A stretch of DNA of 64,000 nt, taken from Streptomyces sp. WAC 01529. Lineage in GTDB: Bacteria > Actinomycetota > Actinomycetes > Streptomycetales > Streptomycetaceae. Below the pieces are notes generated by a model. That model saw only the letters and a list, made by a program, of their open reading frames with translations. It was not told the DNA's origin and did no database searches. Made by a program: the position numbers and the translations under genes. Positions 1 through 8,018 of the stretch are shown piece by piece. Location of the stretch: assembly GCF_003945545.1 (NCBI RefSeq), contig NZ_CP029617.1, positions 6,971,001 through 7,035,000 on the forward strand. The letters run 5' to 3'. Every line of letters starts with the position of its first letter. The stretch's first letter is position 1.

Positions 1-318
1 CGTGCCGCGGAGCGAGGCGAGGCCGACCCTGAGCGAGGAGCCCATGCCCTGCTCCCAGTCCGGGTTGTCGACGAGCACGCAGCCGCGGAGCGAGGCACGC
101 GCGCGCACGGCGTCGGAGGAGGCGCCGAGCACCACGTGCACCTGTGCGCACCCGGCCTCGCGCAGCACCCGCACCGCGTGCTCCACCAGGGGGCGGCCCC
201 GGTGCTCCAGGAGCGCCTTCGGCCGGCCGCCGAGGCGCCGCCCGCCGCCCGCCGCGAGGAGCAGCCCGGCGACCTCGTTCCCCTCGCCGGGGCGCGCGTA
301 CATCGGTTCTGTCGTCAT
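1..318 (-). CDS. MobA-like nucleotidyltransferase, N-terminal part (cut by window edge)
   Basis: The minus strand reads 106 codons from ATG at 318 with no stop before the window edge, so the C-terminal half is missing. Residues 18-36 hold the NTP-binding signature LLLAAGGGRRLGGRPKALL, followed by conserved strands up to a VDNPDWEQGMGSSLR segment, the hallmark of MobA-like NTP transferases. Members related to MocA transfer CMP or GMP to molybdopterin in the cytoplasm and are often found with molybdenum hydroxylases. Nothing in view shows whether this one belongs to such an operon, since its downstream neighbours lie outside the window. The family is clear; the exact cofactor substrate is not. 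Confidence 0.85.
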   Translation of the reverse strand, partial: MTTEPMYARPGEGNEVAGLLLAAGGGRRLGGRPKALLEHRGRPLVEHAVRVLREAGCAQVHVVLGASSDAVRARASLRGCVLVDNPDWEQGMGSSLRVGLASLRGT

Positions 319-538
319 GACTCCTGGATACACCCGATCGGGCCGCCGTGTTCCGGCCGCGATCAAGGCCGGAAAGTGGCGCGTGCCGCGTCGGGAGCGG
401 TTTACTGATCAGCGGCCCCCGGTGTCTGACCAGCACCACGCGGGGCCGTGAGACACACGAGAAGTCACGGCGGACGCACGGGAGATCGCGGCGGACGCAC
501 AGGAACGGGCGCACGAAGGCGTGCGCAGGGGGAGAACC

Positions 539-853
539 GTGTTGCGGAGTGTGGAGCAGAGGCGAGTGACGGGCGGCGACGAGGATCCGCGGGTGGCGCG
601 ACTGCGCACCGCCGTGGCCCGGCTGCGCCGTGAACTGGCCGCGCATCCGGTCGAGTTCGCGGACCGTGGCATCGCCGAGGAAGAACTCGCCGCCCTCGCG
701 GCGATGGCGTCCGGCGGCACCCCCGAGATCCCCCGGCTGCGCCGCTCCCTGCTGCTCGTCGCGGGCGCGATCGGCTCGGTCAGCGCGCTGGCGCCGGGGC
801 TCGCGGGGGTGCGGGGCGCGGTGGAGACGTTCGGCGAGCCCGGGAGGCGCTGA
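539..853 (+). CDS. Small conserved protein, DUF5955-like
   Basis: A 104-residue protein starting at GTG 539, chosen because the purine-rich AGGGGGAGAA lies just upstream. It starts with a Glu/Arg-rich helical part (RLRTAVARLRRELAAHP around residues 22-38) and has a hydrophobic segment near residues 72-92 (LLLVAGAIGSVSALAPGL). This pattern resembles short Streptomyces proteins grouped as DUF5955, which have no known function. It is transcribed divergently from the MobA-like gene and convergently with the MocR gene, 36 bp away. It could be peripheral to the membrane or carry one short membrane helix. Function is unknown; the family name is from memory. Confidence 0.65.
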   Translation: MLRSVEQRRVTGGDEDPRVARLRTAVARLRRELAAHPVEFADRGIAEEELAALAAMASGGTPEIPRLRRSLLLVAGAIGSVSALAPGLAGVRGAVETFGEPGRR

Positions 854-889
854 GGGCCCTCGGGCGGGCCGGGGCCCCGGGAGGCGGTT

Positions 890-2359
890 TTACGCCACCC
901 AGGGGCGGCGGCCCGTGTCGTCGCCCGTGAGGCGCAGGTCGCCCGCCGCGGCCGCCGCGAGGCGGACCGCCGCCTGCTCCGACAGTTCCGGAGGCAGCGT
1001 GAAGGGCACGCGGAGCCGGTGCTCATGCGTCCCCGGGTCCGCGCCGAAGCGGGCCCCGCCCTCGATCCGTACGCCGTGCGCGAGCGCCGCGCGGGCCAGC
1101 GAGGAGGCGACGGGCCGCCCCAGGTCCACCCAGAGCGAGAGGCCGCCCGGCGGCAACCGCCAGCGCCACTCCGGCAGATGGCGGGCCAGCGACGCCGCGA
1201 GGGCGTCCCGCTGCTCCCGCAGCCTCGGCAGCCGCTCGCGCAGCACCTCGTTCATGCCCCGCAGCAGATGGAGCGCCACCAGCTGCTCGATGACCGGCGT
1301 CGCCATGTCGACCGGCACCCGTGCCATCGCCAGCTCGGTGATCAGCCTCGACCCCGCCCGCACCCAGCCGATGCGCAGCCCGCCCCAGTGCGACTTGCTC
1401 AATGACCCCACGGTGACGACCTGTTCGCCCGCCCCGTGCGGCGCGAGCGAGGCGAACGGCGCGGGCGGCGGCCCGTCGAGCGCGATGTCCGCGATCGTCT
1501 CGTCGATCAGTAGCCAGGTGCCGGTGGCGCGCGCCGTCTCCAGGATGCGCACGCGCTGCTCGCGCGGCATCAGGCAGCCGGTCGGATTCTGGAAATCCGG
1601 TACGAGATACGCGATGCGGGGCGCCGCCTGCCGCAGCGACGACTCCACGAGCCCGCTGTCCCAGCCGTCGTCCGTGACCGGCACGGGCACCGCGCGCAGG
1701 CCCGCGCCGCGGATCGCGTCCAGGGCGTTGGGGTACGAGGGGTTCTCCACCAGGACCCGGTCACCCGGCCTGCCGAGGAGCGCCAGGGTCAGGGACAGCG
1801 CGTGCTGGGCGCCGGTGGTGACCAGGATCTGGTCGGGGAGCGTGGGCAGTCCGCGCCGCGTGAAGCGGTCGGCGACCGCGGCCCTCAACTCCGGTATGCC
1901 GTAAGGGTGGTAGCCGGGCGTCGGCGCGTGCTCGACGAGCAGCTCGGACGCCCCGGCGAGCGCTGCGGCCAGCTCGGCCTCCGGGGCGCCGGGCGCCGCC
2001 ACCGCCAGGTCGAGCACATCGTCGCCCGCCGGGAACGCGGCCACGCTGGACGGCCGCCGGCCCTCCGGCAGCTCCGTCCAGGTGCCCGCGCCGCGGCGGC
2101 TGCGCGCGTATCCGCCCTCGCGCAGCACGTCGTACGCCGCCGTGACGGTGGCCCGGCTCACCGAGAGGGCGGCGGCCAGTTCGCGCTCGGCGGGCAGGCG
2201 GGTGTGCAGCGGGATGCGGCCGTCGAGCAGGAGGGTGCGGACGGCGTGGGCGAGTGCGCGGTAGCCGGGGCGCTCGCCCGCGGTGCCGGTCAGCAGAGCG
2301 GCCAGCTGACGGCTGCCCAGCCTTCTGTCCACGGTGTGGACGGCCCATGCCTCTGCCAT
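890..2359 (-). CDS. MocR/PdxR-type GntR regulator with aminotransferase domain
   Basis: A 489-residue protein of normal MocR length. An N-terminal winged helix of the GntR family covers about residues 25-95, with LPAERELAAALSVSRATVT as the recognition region. A fold-type I aminotransferase-like domain follows from about 120. Asp286 (LLIDET) and Lys322 (SLSKSHWGGLRIGW) match the PLP-binding Asp and Schiff-base Lys, so PLP binding is likely. MocR proteins control vitamin B6, GABA, taurine or similar genes, usually divergent neighbours, and here a UspA-like gene is divergent. A perfect 9-bp inverted repeat at 2373-2398, just upstream of the start, is a likely operator. The effector is unknown. 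Confidence 0.9.
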   Translation of the reverse strand: MAEAWAVHTVDRRLGSRQLAALLTGTAGERPGYRALAHAVRTLLLDGRIPLHTRLPAERELAAALSVSRATVTAAYDVLREGGYARSRRGAGTWTELPEGRRPSSVAAFPAGDDVLDLAVAAPGAPEAELAAALAGASELLVEHAPTPGYHPYGIPELRAAVADRFTRRGLPTLPDQILVTTGAQHALSLTLALLGRPGDRVLVENPSYPNALDAIRGAGLRAVPVPVTDDGWDSGLVESSLRQAAPRIAYLVPDFQNPTGCLMPREQRVRILETARATGTWLLIDETIADIALDGPPPAPFASLAPHGAGEQVVTVGSLSKSHWGGLRIGWVRAGSRLITELAMARVPVDMATPVIEQLVALHLLRGMNEVLRERLPRLREQRDALAASLARHLPEWRWRLPPGGLSLWVDLGRPVASSLARAALAHGVRIEGGARFGADPGTHEHRLRVPFTLPPELSEQAAVRLAAAAAGDLRLTGDDTGRRPWVA

Positions 2360-2372
2360 GCCAACTCCCTGT

Positions 2373-2398
2373 GATTGGCCCTGCTCTCCGGGCCAATC
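2373..2398. promoter_or_regulatory. Perfect inverted repeat upstream of MocR gene (candidate operator)
   Basis: GATTGGCCC and GGGCCAATC face each other across an 8-nt spacer, 14 bp upstream of the MocR start, in the intergenic region shared with the UspA-like gene. Placement and symmetry suit autoregulation. A pair of direct GGCCATGGAGG-like repeats follows at about 2450-2480 towards the UspA start. Confidence 0.55.
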
Positions 2399-2498
2399 AG
2401 CGTACAGACTCCGTTTCAGCGGGCTTCAGTCAGCCTGTTTTGGCCTGGAAGGGCCATGGAGGCCACGGAAGGCCATGGAGGGCCTGGGAGGGATACCG

Positions 2499-3029
2499 AT
2501 GGCAGGGACGGAGAGCGGAAGAGGACCCGTCGGCGGACGCGGACGGGTGATCGTCGGGGTGAGCGGCTCGCTCGCGAGCCTCGCGGCGCTGCGGGTCGCG
2601 GCGGAGGAGGCGCGGCGCGGCCACCGGGTGCTGGTCGCGGTGATCGCCTGGGAGCCGCCGGAGGGCGAGAAGCTGTACCTGCGCCACCCCGACCGGGAGT
2701 GGGCCGGGCACTGGCAGGCGGAGGCGCGGGCCCGCCTCGACCGCGCCTTCGACGAGGTCTTCGGCGGCGCGCCGCCCGGCGTCGACTCCGAACGCCGCGT
2801 GATCCGGGCCCGCCCCGCCAGTGCCCTCAGCGGACTCGCCACCCGCCCCGACGACCTCCTGGTCCTCGGCACCCGCCCCGGCCGCCGCCGCCCACCCCGA
2901 ACCCACCGCCAAGCCCGCTCCCGCACGACGTGCCCCATCCTCACGGTCCCGTCGCCCTCGATACCGAAGGGCCTGCGGAGGGCGCTGCGGAGGATGCGGG
3001 TGGAGGACTTCGGGCTGGTGGGGGAGTGA
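2499..3029 (+). CDS. UspA-like universal stress protein
   Basis: A 176-residue cytoplasmic protein starting at ATG 2499 behind GGGAGGGA. After a short Gly-rich leader it opens with GRVIVGVSGSLASLAALRVA, the first strand and Asp/Gly-type nucleotide loop of the Usp fold. It ends with DDLLVLGTRPGRRRPP and CPILTVPSP, the last two strands. The family's G-2x-G-9x-G(S/T) loop is only partly kept, so ATP binding is uncertain. The C-terminal third is unusually rich in Arg and Pro. It is divergent from the MocR regulator and may be under its control. Usp proteins respond to stress; the specific role is unknown. Confidence 0.75.
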   Translation: MAGTESGRGPVGGRGRVIVGVSGSLASLAALRVAAEEARRGHRVLVAVIAWEPPEGEKLYLRHPDREWAGHWQAEARARLDRAFDEVFGGAPPGVDSERRVIRARPASALSGLATRPDDLLVLGTRPGRRRPPRTHRQARSRTTCPILTVPSPSIPKGLRRALRRMRVEDFGLVGE

Positions 3030-3099
3030 GGGGGCGGTTCACCACGGTCGCGGCGTCCGTAGCGCAGGGCGGCTTGTGGGGTCAGGGGGGTGTTGCGGA

Positions 3100-3456
3100 T
3101 CAGGGGGCGTTTCGGATCAGGCCCCGGGACGTCGACGCGGCGACCGCCGCCGTACGGGAGTCCACGCCGAGTTTGGCGTAGATGTGGACCAGGTGTGATT
3201 TCACCGTGGCCTGGCTCAGGAAGAGTTCCCTGCTGATCCGCTGATTCGACAGGCCGTCCCTCACCAGGCGCAGCACCACATCGACCCCCGACGGCCCCAC
3301 CACCGCGGCCCGTTCCACCGCCGCCTCCGCGGTCGCCGCCTCCGCGACGATCTCGAAGTCCGGCTCCGCGTCGAGCACCGCGCGCAGACCCGCCCGTACG
3401 ACGGGATGGTCGTCGGCGAGCAGCAGCCGGACCGTCGCTCCGGCCACCCGCCTCAC
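3100..3456 (-). pseudogene. NarL-type response regulator, internally deleted
   Basis: The open frame encodes only 118 residues, whereas NarL/FixJ regulators have about 210-220. Residues 1-60 are a normal receiver start (VRLLLADDHPVVRAGL). After GVDVVL the sequence jumps to LRLVRDGLSNQRISRELFLS, the middle of the LuxR-type helix-turn-helix, and ends normally with KSHLVHIYAKLGVDSRTAA. The phosphoacceptor Asp, the rest of the receiver, the linker and the start of the HTH are missing, about 90 residues, in frame. A deletion between two VVL/EVL-encoding GTGCTG-like repeats would explain the join. It overlaps the kinase by 4 bp, as a two-component partner. It cannot be phosphorylated and probably cannot bind DNA. 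Confidence 0.85.
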
Positions 3457-4533
3457 GCGGCCGCCCCCTTCGCCAGCGCGGACGGCGCCGACGCGGGCAG
3501 CGGCAGCGAGATCGCCACCGCCGTGCCCTGCCCCGGGCCCGACTCGACCGTGAACGTGCCGCCGAGCGCCCGCGCCCGCGCCCGCATCGCGGGAAGCCCG
3601 AAGCCCCCGTCACCCGAGCCCGCCCCACCCCGCGCCACCCCGGCCGCCGGGTCGAAGCCACGGCCGTCGTCCACCACGTCCAGCGTGACCGACGCATCCA
3701 TGAACGTCAGCGTGATCTCCGCACGGGCCGCCTCCGCGTGCCGCACCGTGTTCGCGAGCGCCGACTGCGCGACACGCAACAACGCCACCTCGTACGGGGT
3801 CGGGAGCCGGGCCGGCGTACCACTCAGGGAGAACCGCACACGCGGGCCCGCGCTCGACGCGCTCAGCCGCTCCAGAGCCCCGGCGAGCGAACCGTGCTCC
3901 AGGCCGGGCGGCGAGAGCGCCCGCACGAAACGCCGCGCCTCGGCGAGGTTGTCCTGCGCGGCCGCCCGCGCCCGCTCGATGTGCGGGGCGGCCGGGGCCC
4001 CCTCCGGCAGCGCGCGCTGCGCGGCCCGCAGCAGCAACTGGATCGACGACAGGCCCTGCGCCAGCGTGTCGTGGATCTCCCGCGCGAGCCGCTCGCGCTC
4101 GGCCAGCGTCCCCGCGGTCCGCTCGGCGGCGGCGAGTTCCGCCCGCGCCGCCATCAGCTCGTCGATCAGCTCGCGGCGGTGCTCGCTCTCGCGGTACAGC
4201 GCCTCGTACCCGAGGACCGTGGCCACCGCCACGGCCGCGCCCAGCAGCGGCCCGATGAAGCTGCCCGGCGTGACCTGCGCACTGTGCACTGTGCACCAGG
4301 AAGCTTCCGATGGCGGCCCCCGCCGTGGCGAGAACCGTGGGCAGCGCCCAGCGGAACGGCAGCAGGCGCAGTTGCAGGAAGTACAGCGGGAACGCGGCCC
4401 ACAGGCCGTCCGGCGAGAGGACCAGCAGCACCAGCCAGGCCCCGCCCAGCGCCACGAGCCACCACGCCGCCGCGTGCCGGGACCGCGCCACGGCCGGGCT
4501 GAGCGTGCCCGCCGCGTACACGGCGGCGGTCAG
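3453..4533 (-). pseudogene. Sensor histidine kinase, 3' fragment (split gene, also frameshifted)
   Basis: Reading leftwards from 4533, one frame encodes membrane helices (WWLVALGGAWLVLLVL and following) up to GSFLVHSAQ. There a 7-bp tandem duplication (4281-4294) moves the rest to another frame: VTPGSFIGPLLG..., a coiled linker, a HisKA_3 dimerisation/phosphoacceptor helix (REIHDTLAQGLSS), and an HATPase_c domain (NTVRHAEAA, DDGRGFDP, GFGLPAMRARA). The missing first 48 codons lie at 10278-10421, beyond a 5.7-kb insertion. Removing the insertion and one 7-bp copy would give one complete NarL-partner kinase. A GTG within the duplication could start a soluble 278-residue fragment, but its partner regulator is also damaged. 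Confidence 0.9.
4281..4294. repeat. 7-bp tandem duplication causing kinase frameshift
   Basis: ACTGTGC occurs twice in direct succession (4281-4287 and 4288-4294). With two copies the kinase frame reads LVHSAQCAGHA and is lost. With one copy it reads LVHSAQVTPGSF, continuous with the downstream catalytic domain. Confidence 0.9.
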
Positions 4534-4734
4534 TGCCTGTTTCCGAACCCCGGAGCGTGGGTCGGTCCGTCAGGACTCGTGCGTCCGGTCTGGCCTGGCC
4601 CGGCGGGGTCTCACGCATCTCGAGTGGTAGGGCCTTTCGAGGGTCAGGGAACATCTATGTCGGATCGTGGGCCCATCCCGCGTCCGTCCTGCATCCTCGG
4701 TCCTGGCGGCCGTCGGGTTCCGGCCCGGTTTGTG

Positions 4735-4776
4735 GTGGTGAGTGTTCCGGGCGGTTTCGCCCGGAACACTCACCAC
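4735..4776 (-). terminator. 19-bp stem hairpin downstream of the SigJ-type gene
   Basis: A perfect 19-bp inverted repeat (4735-4753 with 4758-4776) with a GTTT loop lies 19 bp beyond the stop codon of the sigma factor gene. This is a strong factor-independent terminator for the CMD-sigma operon. It lacks a clear U-tract, as is common in Streptomyces. Confidence 0.85.
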
Positions 4777-4794
4777 GCCGGAGCGGGAGTTGGC

Positions 4795-5667
4795 TTACCT
4801 GGCGAGTTCAACCGGTTTGTCCAGTCTCGTCAGCTTCCGCGGGTTTCTCACCAAGTAGACCCGGGTGATCTGCCCGTTCTCCACCACGAGACTCACCGCT
4901 GTGGCCAGTTCGCCGTCGATCTCGATCCGGCCCGCAGGTGCCCCGTTGAGCCACACGGCCGTCGTCGCGAGCGGGGTCGCTTCCGCCCGGTTCGTGCGCG
5001 CGAGCACCCGCGCCACGAGCTCGACCCCGTGGATCGGAGCCAGGGCAGCGGCCGCAAGCCCGCCACCATCGGCGATCAGGACCACGTCCGGCGCCATGAC
5101 CTCCACAAGCTCCTGCAACTGCCCGGTACGCAACGCGAGCAGGAACCGCTCCACCACGGCCTGCTGCTCCGACCGGCTCACCCGCACCCGCGGCTGCCGG
5201 GCCGCCACATGCTCGCGCGCTCGCCGCGCGATCTGCCGCACCGCGGCCGCGGACTTCCCGATGGCCTCGGCGATCTCGCCGTACGGCAGCTCGAAGACCT
5301 CGCGGAGCACGAACACCGCCCGCTCGGTGGGCCCGAGCGTTTCCAGGACGGTCAGCATCGCGATCGAGACGCTCTCCGCGAGCTCTACGTCCTCGGCGAC
5401 ATCTGGGGTGGTCAGCAGCGGGTCCGGCAGCCATTCGCCGACATAGTCCTCGCGGCTGCGCGCCAACGTCCGCAGCCGGTTGAGCGCCTGCCGCGTGACG
5501 GTCCTGACGAGGTACGCCCGCGCGTCGCGCACCCGCGACGGGTCGACCTGGGCCCACCGCAGCCAGGACTCCTGCAGCACGTCCTCCGCGTCGGCCGCGG
5601 AACCGAGCATCTCGTAGGCGACCGTGAACAGCAGGCTGCGATGGGCGACGAACGGGTCCTCGGTCAT
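4795..5667 (-). CDS. ECF-like sigma factor of the SigJ (ECF41) type
   Basis: A 290-residue sigma factor. Region 2 covers about residues 5-72 (AYEMLGSAADAEDVLQESWLRW, the core-binding part) and region 4 about 105-160 (LGPTERAVFVLREVFELPY, then an HTH). A SnoaL/NTF2-like C-terminal domain of some 120 residues (VVERFLLALRTGQLQELVEVM onwards) follows. In ECF41 factors this extension modulates activity in place of an anti-sigma factor. The ATG at 5667 overlaps the CMD stop by 4 bp, so translation is coupled. ECF41 genes usually sit beside a CMD or oxidoreductase gene, as here, and typically act on that gene's promoter. The pair lies inside an inserted module. Confidence 0.9.
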   Translation of the reverse strand: MTEDPFVAHRSLLFTVAYEMLGSAADAEDVLQESWLRWAQVDPSRVRDARAYLVRTVTRQALNRLRTLARSREDYVGEWLPDPLLTTPDVAEDVELAESVSIAMLTVLETLGPTERAVFVLREVFELPYGEIAEAIGKSAAAVRQIARRAREHVAARQPRVRVSRSEQQAVVERFLLALRTGQLQELVEVMAPDVVLIADGGGLAAAALAPIHGVELVARVLARTNRAEATPLATTAVWLNGAPAGRIEIDGELATAVSLVVENGQITRVYLVRNPRKLTRLDKPVELAR

Positions 5668-6242
5668 GATGCCGACGCTACGCCGGACGTCTGAGGACGC
5701 CCGGCCAGCGGGATCTCGCAGGCATCGGAGTAGCCCTGCGAGGTGATCCCATGCGCCGTGTTGCACCTGGCCGCCAGGTTGGCGAAGCCGATGAACACGG
5801 TGAGTTCGACCAGCGCCGCCGGGCCGAGCCGGCCGAGCAGACTCGCCGAGAGCTCATCGGTGACGGTCGTCGGCGTGTTCGTCATGGCCTCGGCGTACTC
5901 CATTACCTCCCGCTCCAACGGGGTGAACACCTCCGACTCCCGCCAGCGCGGCACCTGGCTCGCCTTGGCCAGGTCCAGGTTCTGGTTCAGCGCCGCGAAG
6001 TAGTTGATGTCGAGGCACCAGCTGCAGCCGACCTGTGCCGCGACGGCCATGTGCGCGAACGTCTTGAGGCTCGCGTCGGCCGCGTCCCAGGTGGCCACCT
6101 TGGCTGCGAACTCCTGGTTGTCCTCGGCGAGCTTGGGGTTGTTCCACAGCACCTCGTTGGGTTCGGGCACGGAACCGAGCTGCTTGATCAGGTTTTCGCG
6201 GAGCCCGGCGGGGAGCTCGGCCTTCGGGATGCGTGGCGCCAT
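5664..6242 (-). CDS. Carboxymuconolactone decarboxylase (AhpD-like) family protein
   Basis: A 192-residue protein starting at ATG 6242 behind AAGGAGAAC. The central CMD domain has VGCSWCLDINYF (CxxC pair, redox-active in AhpD-type enzymes) and a later FANLAARCNTAHG segment. The family includes alkylhydroperoxidases and decarboxylases; with CxxC the antioxidant role is more likely. It is the first gene of a two-gene operon with the SigJ-type factor, the standard ECF41 arrangement. Expression is probably driven by that sigma factor from a promoter in the 6243-6450 region, where I could not pin a -35/-10 pair. Confidence 0.85.
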   Translation of the reverse strand: MAPRIPKAELPAGLRENLIKQLGSVPEPNEVLWNNPKLAEDNQEFAAKVATWDAADASLKTFAHMAVAAQVGCSWCLDINYFAALNQNLDLAKASQVPRWRESEVFTPLEREVMEYAEAMTNTPTTVTDELSASLLGRLGPAALVELTVFIGFANLAARCNTAHGITSQGYSDACEIPLAGRPQTSGVASAS

Positions 6243-6645
6243 GGTGTTCTCCTTGGACGTTTGCCTGTTTGGCATGAAGACACCGCCGTGCCCACGAATG
6301 TGACAACCGCCATCGCCACTGCGCGTGGATCGCCGGCGCGCACAGACCGACCCTCGGCCGCGCTCAGACAGCAGTGACCGGAAGGTCATTCCTCCGTGCC
6401 GGCGCGTCCGGGTCAGTGGCCGCCTCGCCCCTGGACGCGGTCAAACCCGACGGCGGAGCCAGACCGATCACCTGAGACAACACCCGCCATCCCGACCCCC
6501 GGGACCGGATCACCTGAGATTCCCGGCCCCCCGGCGTCTCAAATGAACTGGTCGCCGCAGGTCACAGCACTGTCCACGGACCAGACCAACTGAGACGGGA
6601 CACCGACGGCTTTTGACCTGCCGATTCGGGGTTCAGAAACAGGCA
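6243..6645. other. Non-coding end of module A with IS21-like terminal repeats
   Basis: I see no gene here. The stretch holds the presumed promoter of the CMD operon, then GATCACCTGAGA at 6466-6477 and again at 6508-6519, then GACCAACTGAGAC at 6584-6596. Such short repeats with a CTGAGA core are what I recall at the ends of actinobacterial IS21-family elements, which carry several repeated transposase-binding sites. The stretch ends in the module A inverted repeat. Confidence 0.5.
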
Positions 6646-6866
6646 CTCAAAGAGCGTTTTATCCCGTCCAGGGTGTTTGGCGGTCTTCTGGGTAGCAGGC
6701 CGGGCTGGGACTGCCGAGGTCAGGGTCGCTATCCGTGACGTGAGGGGCGGCTGACGCCATTACCGGGCACGTTTCCGCCCTTTCGCTCCTGTCTGATCCC
6801 AAGACGCCCCCACTCACTCCCGTTTGCGCCCTGTGGCGGGATGTCGCTCGGCGGAACTCTCGAAAC

Positions 6867-7706
6867 ATGTCTCGACAGCGCCCGTATCCGAGTGACCTGT
6901 CCAATGCCTGATGGGAACTGCTCGAGCCCATTGTGTCGGCCTGGCGGGCCGACCGGCGAGGGAAGGGCCTGGATATCGGGCGGCCGCCCGAGCACGACCT
7001 GCGCCGGATCATGGACGCGGTGTTGTATGTGGACCGGACCGGGATCCCCTGGCGCTACGTTCCCCACGACTTCGCTCCGTGGGAAACCGTCTATGGATAC
7101 TTCGCCGCCTGGCAGAAGGACGGCGTGTTCGACCAGCTCAACGGCCTGCTCCGCCGACTTGTCCGGGAGGCTGCAGGCCGGGACGCCGAACCGAGCGCAT
7201 GCGTCCTGGACGCCCAGAGCATCAAGACGTCCGCCAACGTCCCGGCCACTGGCCAGGGCATCGACGCGGGTAAGAAGATCGCGGGCCGCAAGCGCCATAT
7301 CGGCGTCGACACCCTCGGCCTCCTTATCGCGGTCTGGGTCACCGCGGCCAGCGTCTCCGACAACGCCGGCGGTATCCATCTGCTCTCGCACATCGCCAAG
7401 GCCCACCCCAGAATCACCAAGGCATGGGCCGACAGCGGTTATCGAACCAAGGCCATCGACCACGGCGCCACCCTCGGCATCGACGTCGAGGTCACCCGCC
7501 GCGACCCGGGCCAGAAGGGCTTCAAGGTCATCCCGCGGCGCTGGGTCGTCGAGCGGACGTTCGGCTGGCTTATGAATCACCGCCGCCTCGCCCGCGACTA
7601 CGAAACCCACCCGCACCGCTCCGAAGCCATGATCCGCCTCGCGATGATCGACCTGATGAGCCGCAGGCTCACACGAGAGTCGACTCCGAACTGGAAGGAC
7701 TCATAG
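6867..7706 (+). pseudogene. IS5-family transposase with stop at codon 15
   Basis: From ATG 6867 the reading starts MSRQRPYPSDLSNA, then hits TGA at 6909-6911 where relatives have a sense codon (CGA would give SNARWELLEP). It then stays open to TAG at 7704. The DDE catalytic set is present: VLDAQSIKT (first Asp), WADSGYRTKA (second Asp), and the RWVVERTFGWLMNHRRL block with the catalytic Glu and the Y/R-E-K type signature. A GTG at 6933 could restart translation and lose only about 22 residues. The product would catalyse cut-and-paste transposition. It is probably inactive, or active only through the internal start. Some 190 bp without genes precede it. Confidence 0.85.
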
Positions 7707-8018
7707 CCGCCGGGCCACACTGACCCGCGCGTCCTCGCCCCTCATAGCCTGCGGCCAGCGGTCATCAATGACACCCGCCGCTTCCCGGCAAGCGCGACAG
7801 GCATTCCCCAGCTGCGGCAGCCATCCGTAATCAGACGGCGACATGCCGACTTGCTGGACTCCGCACAGCGTCCTGTCGAAGATGCCGAAGGCGTGGGAAA
7901 CGTCGAGGGGAAGGCCGTCCGCGACCGCCCTTTCCCAGCGCATCTCCACGGGCAAATACGGCTGGAAGCCGATGGCCAGGCCCTCATCGGGCAGGTTCGG
8001 GGCGGTGCGGGGGCTCAC
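7701..8018 (-). CDS. Small protein of unknown function
   Basis: The credible coding part runs from GTG 8018 to a stop at 7701, about 105 residues. It contains IGFQPYLPVEMRWERAVADG, GIFDRTLCGVQQVG, and WLPQLGNACRACREAAGV with a CxxC pair. These look like a real conserved small actinomycete protein rather than noise; I do not know its function. The frame stays open upstream of the GTG but becomes Pro/Gly/Arg-rich junk, so the start is uncertain. Its stop overlaps the last codons of the converging transposase gene. Confidence 0.5.
   Translation of the reverse strand: MSPRTAPNLPDEGLAIGFQPYLPVEMRWERAVADGLPLDVSHAFGIFDRTLCGVQQVGMSPSDYGWLPQLGNACRACREAAGVIDDRWPQAMRGEDARVSVARRL

Larger units (their letters stand above)
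4534..6645. mobile_element. Module A: inverted-repeat-bounded insertion carrying CMD and SigJ-type genes
   Basis: The ends are near-perfect inverted repeats: TGCCTGTTTCCGAACCCCG at 4534-4552 and its complement, with one mismatch, at 6627-6645. Both ends have the 5'-TG...CA-3' form. CAG lies immediately left and CTC separates the module from module B. No transposase is inside. The cargo is the CMD-sigma operon plus repeats resembling IS21-family termini at 6466-6596. It may be a non-autonomous element or one end-pair of an older IS21-like element whose transposase is now only a remnant in module B. The borders are well supported by the way the kinase frame is restored; the family assignment is weak. 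Confidence 0.7.

Noticed and set aside
630..1904. Long open frame on the + strand opposite the MocR gene
   Set aside because: Translation is Arg/Ser/Pro-rich with no domain; the minus-strand MocR protein has full family motifs.
4281..4294. Phase-variable switch controlling the sensor kinase
   Set aside because: The 7-bp repeat could flip the frame, but the gene is also split by the 5.7-kb insertion and its partner regulator is deleted.
3406..5694. 762-codon open frame on the + strand across the kinase and sigma genes
   Set aside because: Low-complexity translation; it is a GC-rich antisense shadow of the broken kinase and the SigJ-type gene.
6909..6911. Programmed readthrough or selenocysteine at the transposase TGA
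   Set aside because: No stem-loop or context for it, and Arg (CGA) is the expected codon in the family, so a point mutation is simpler.
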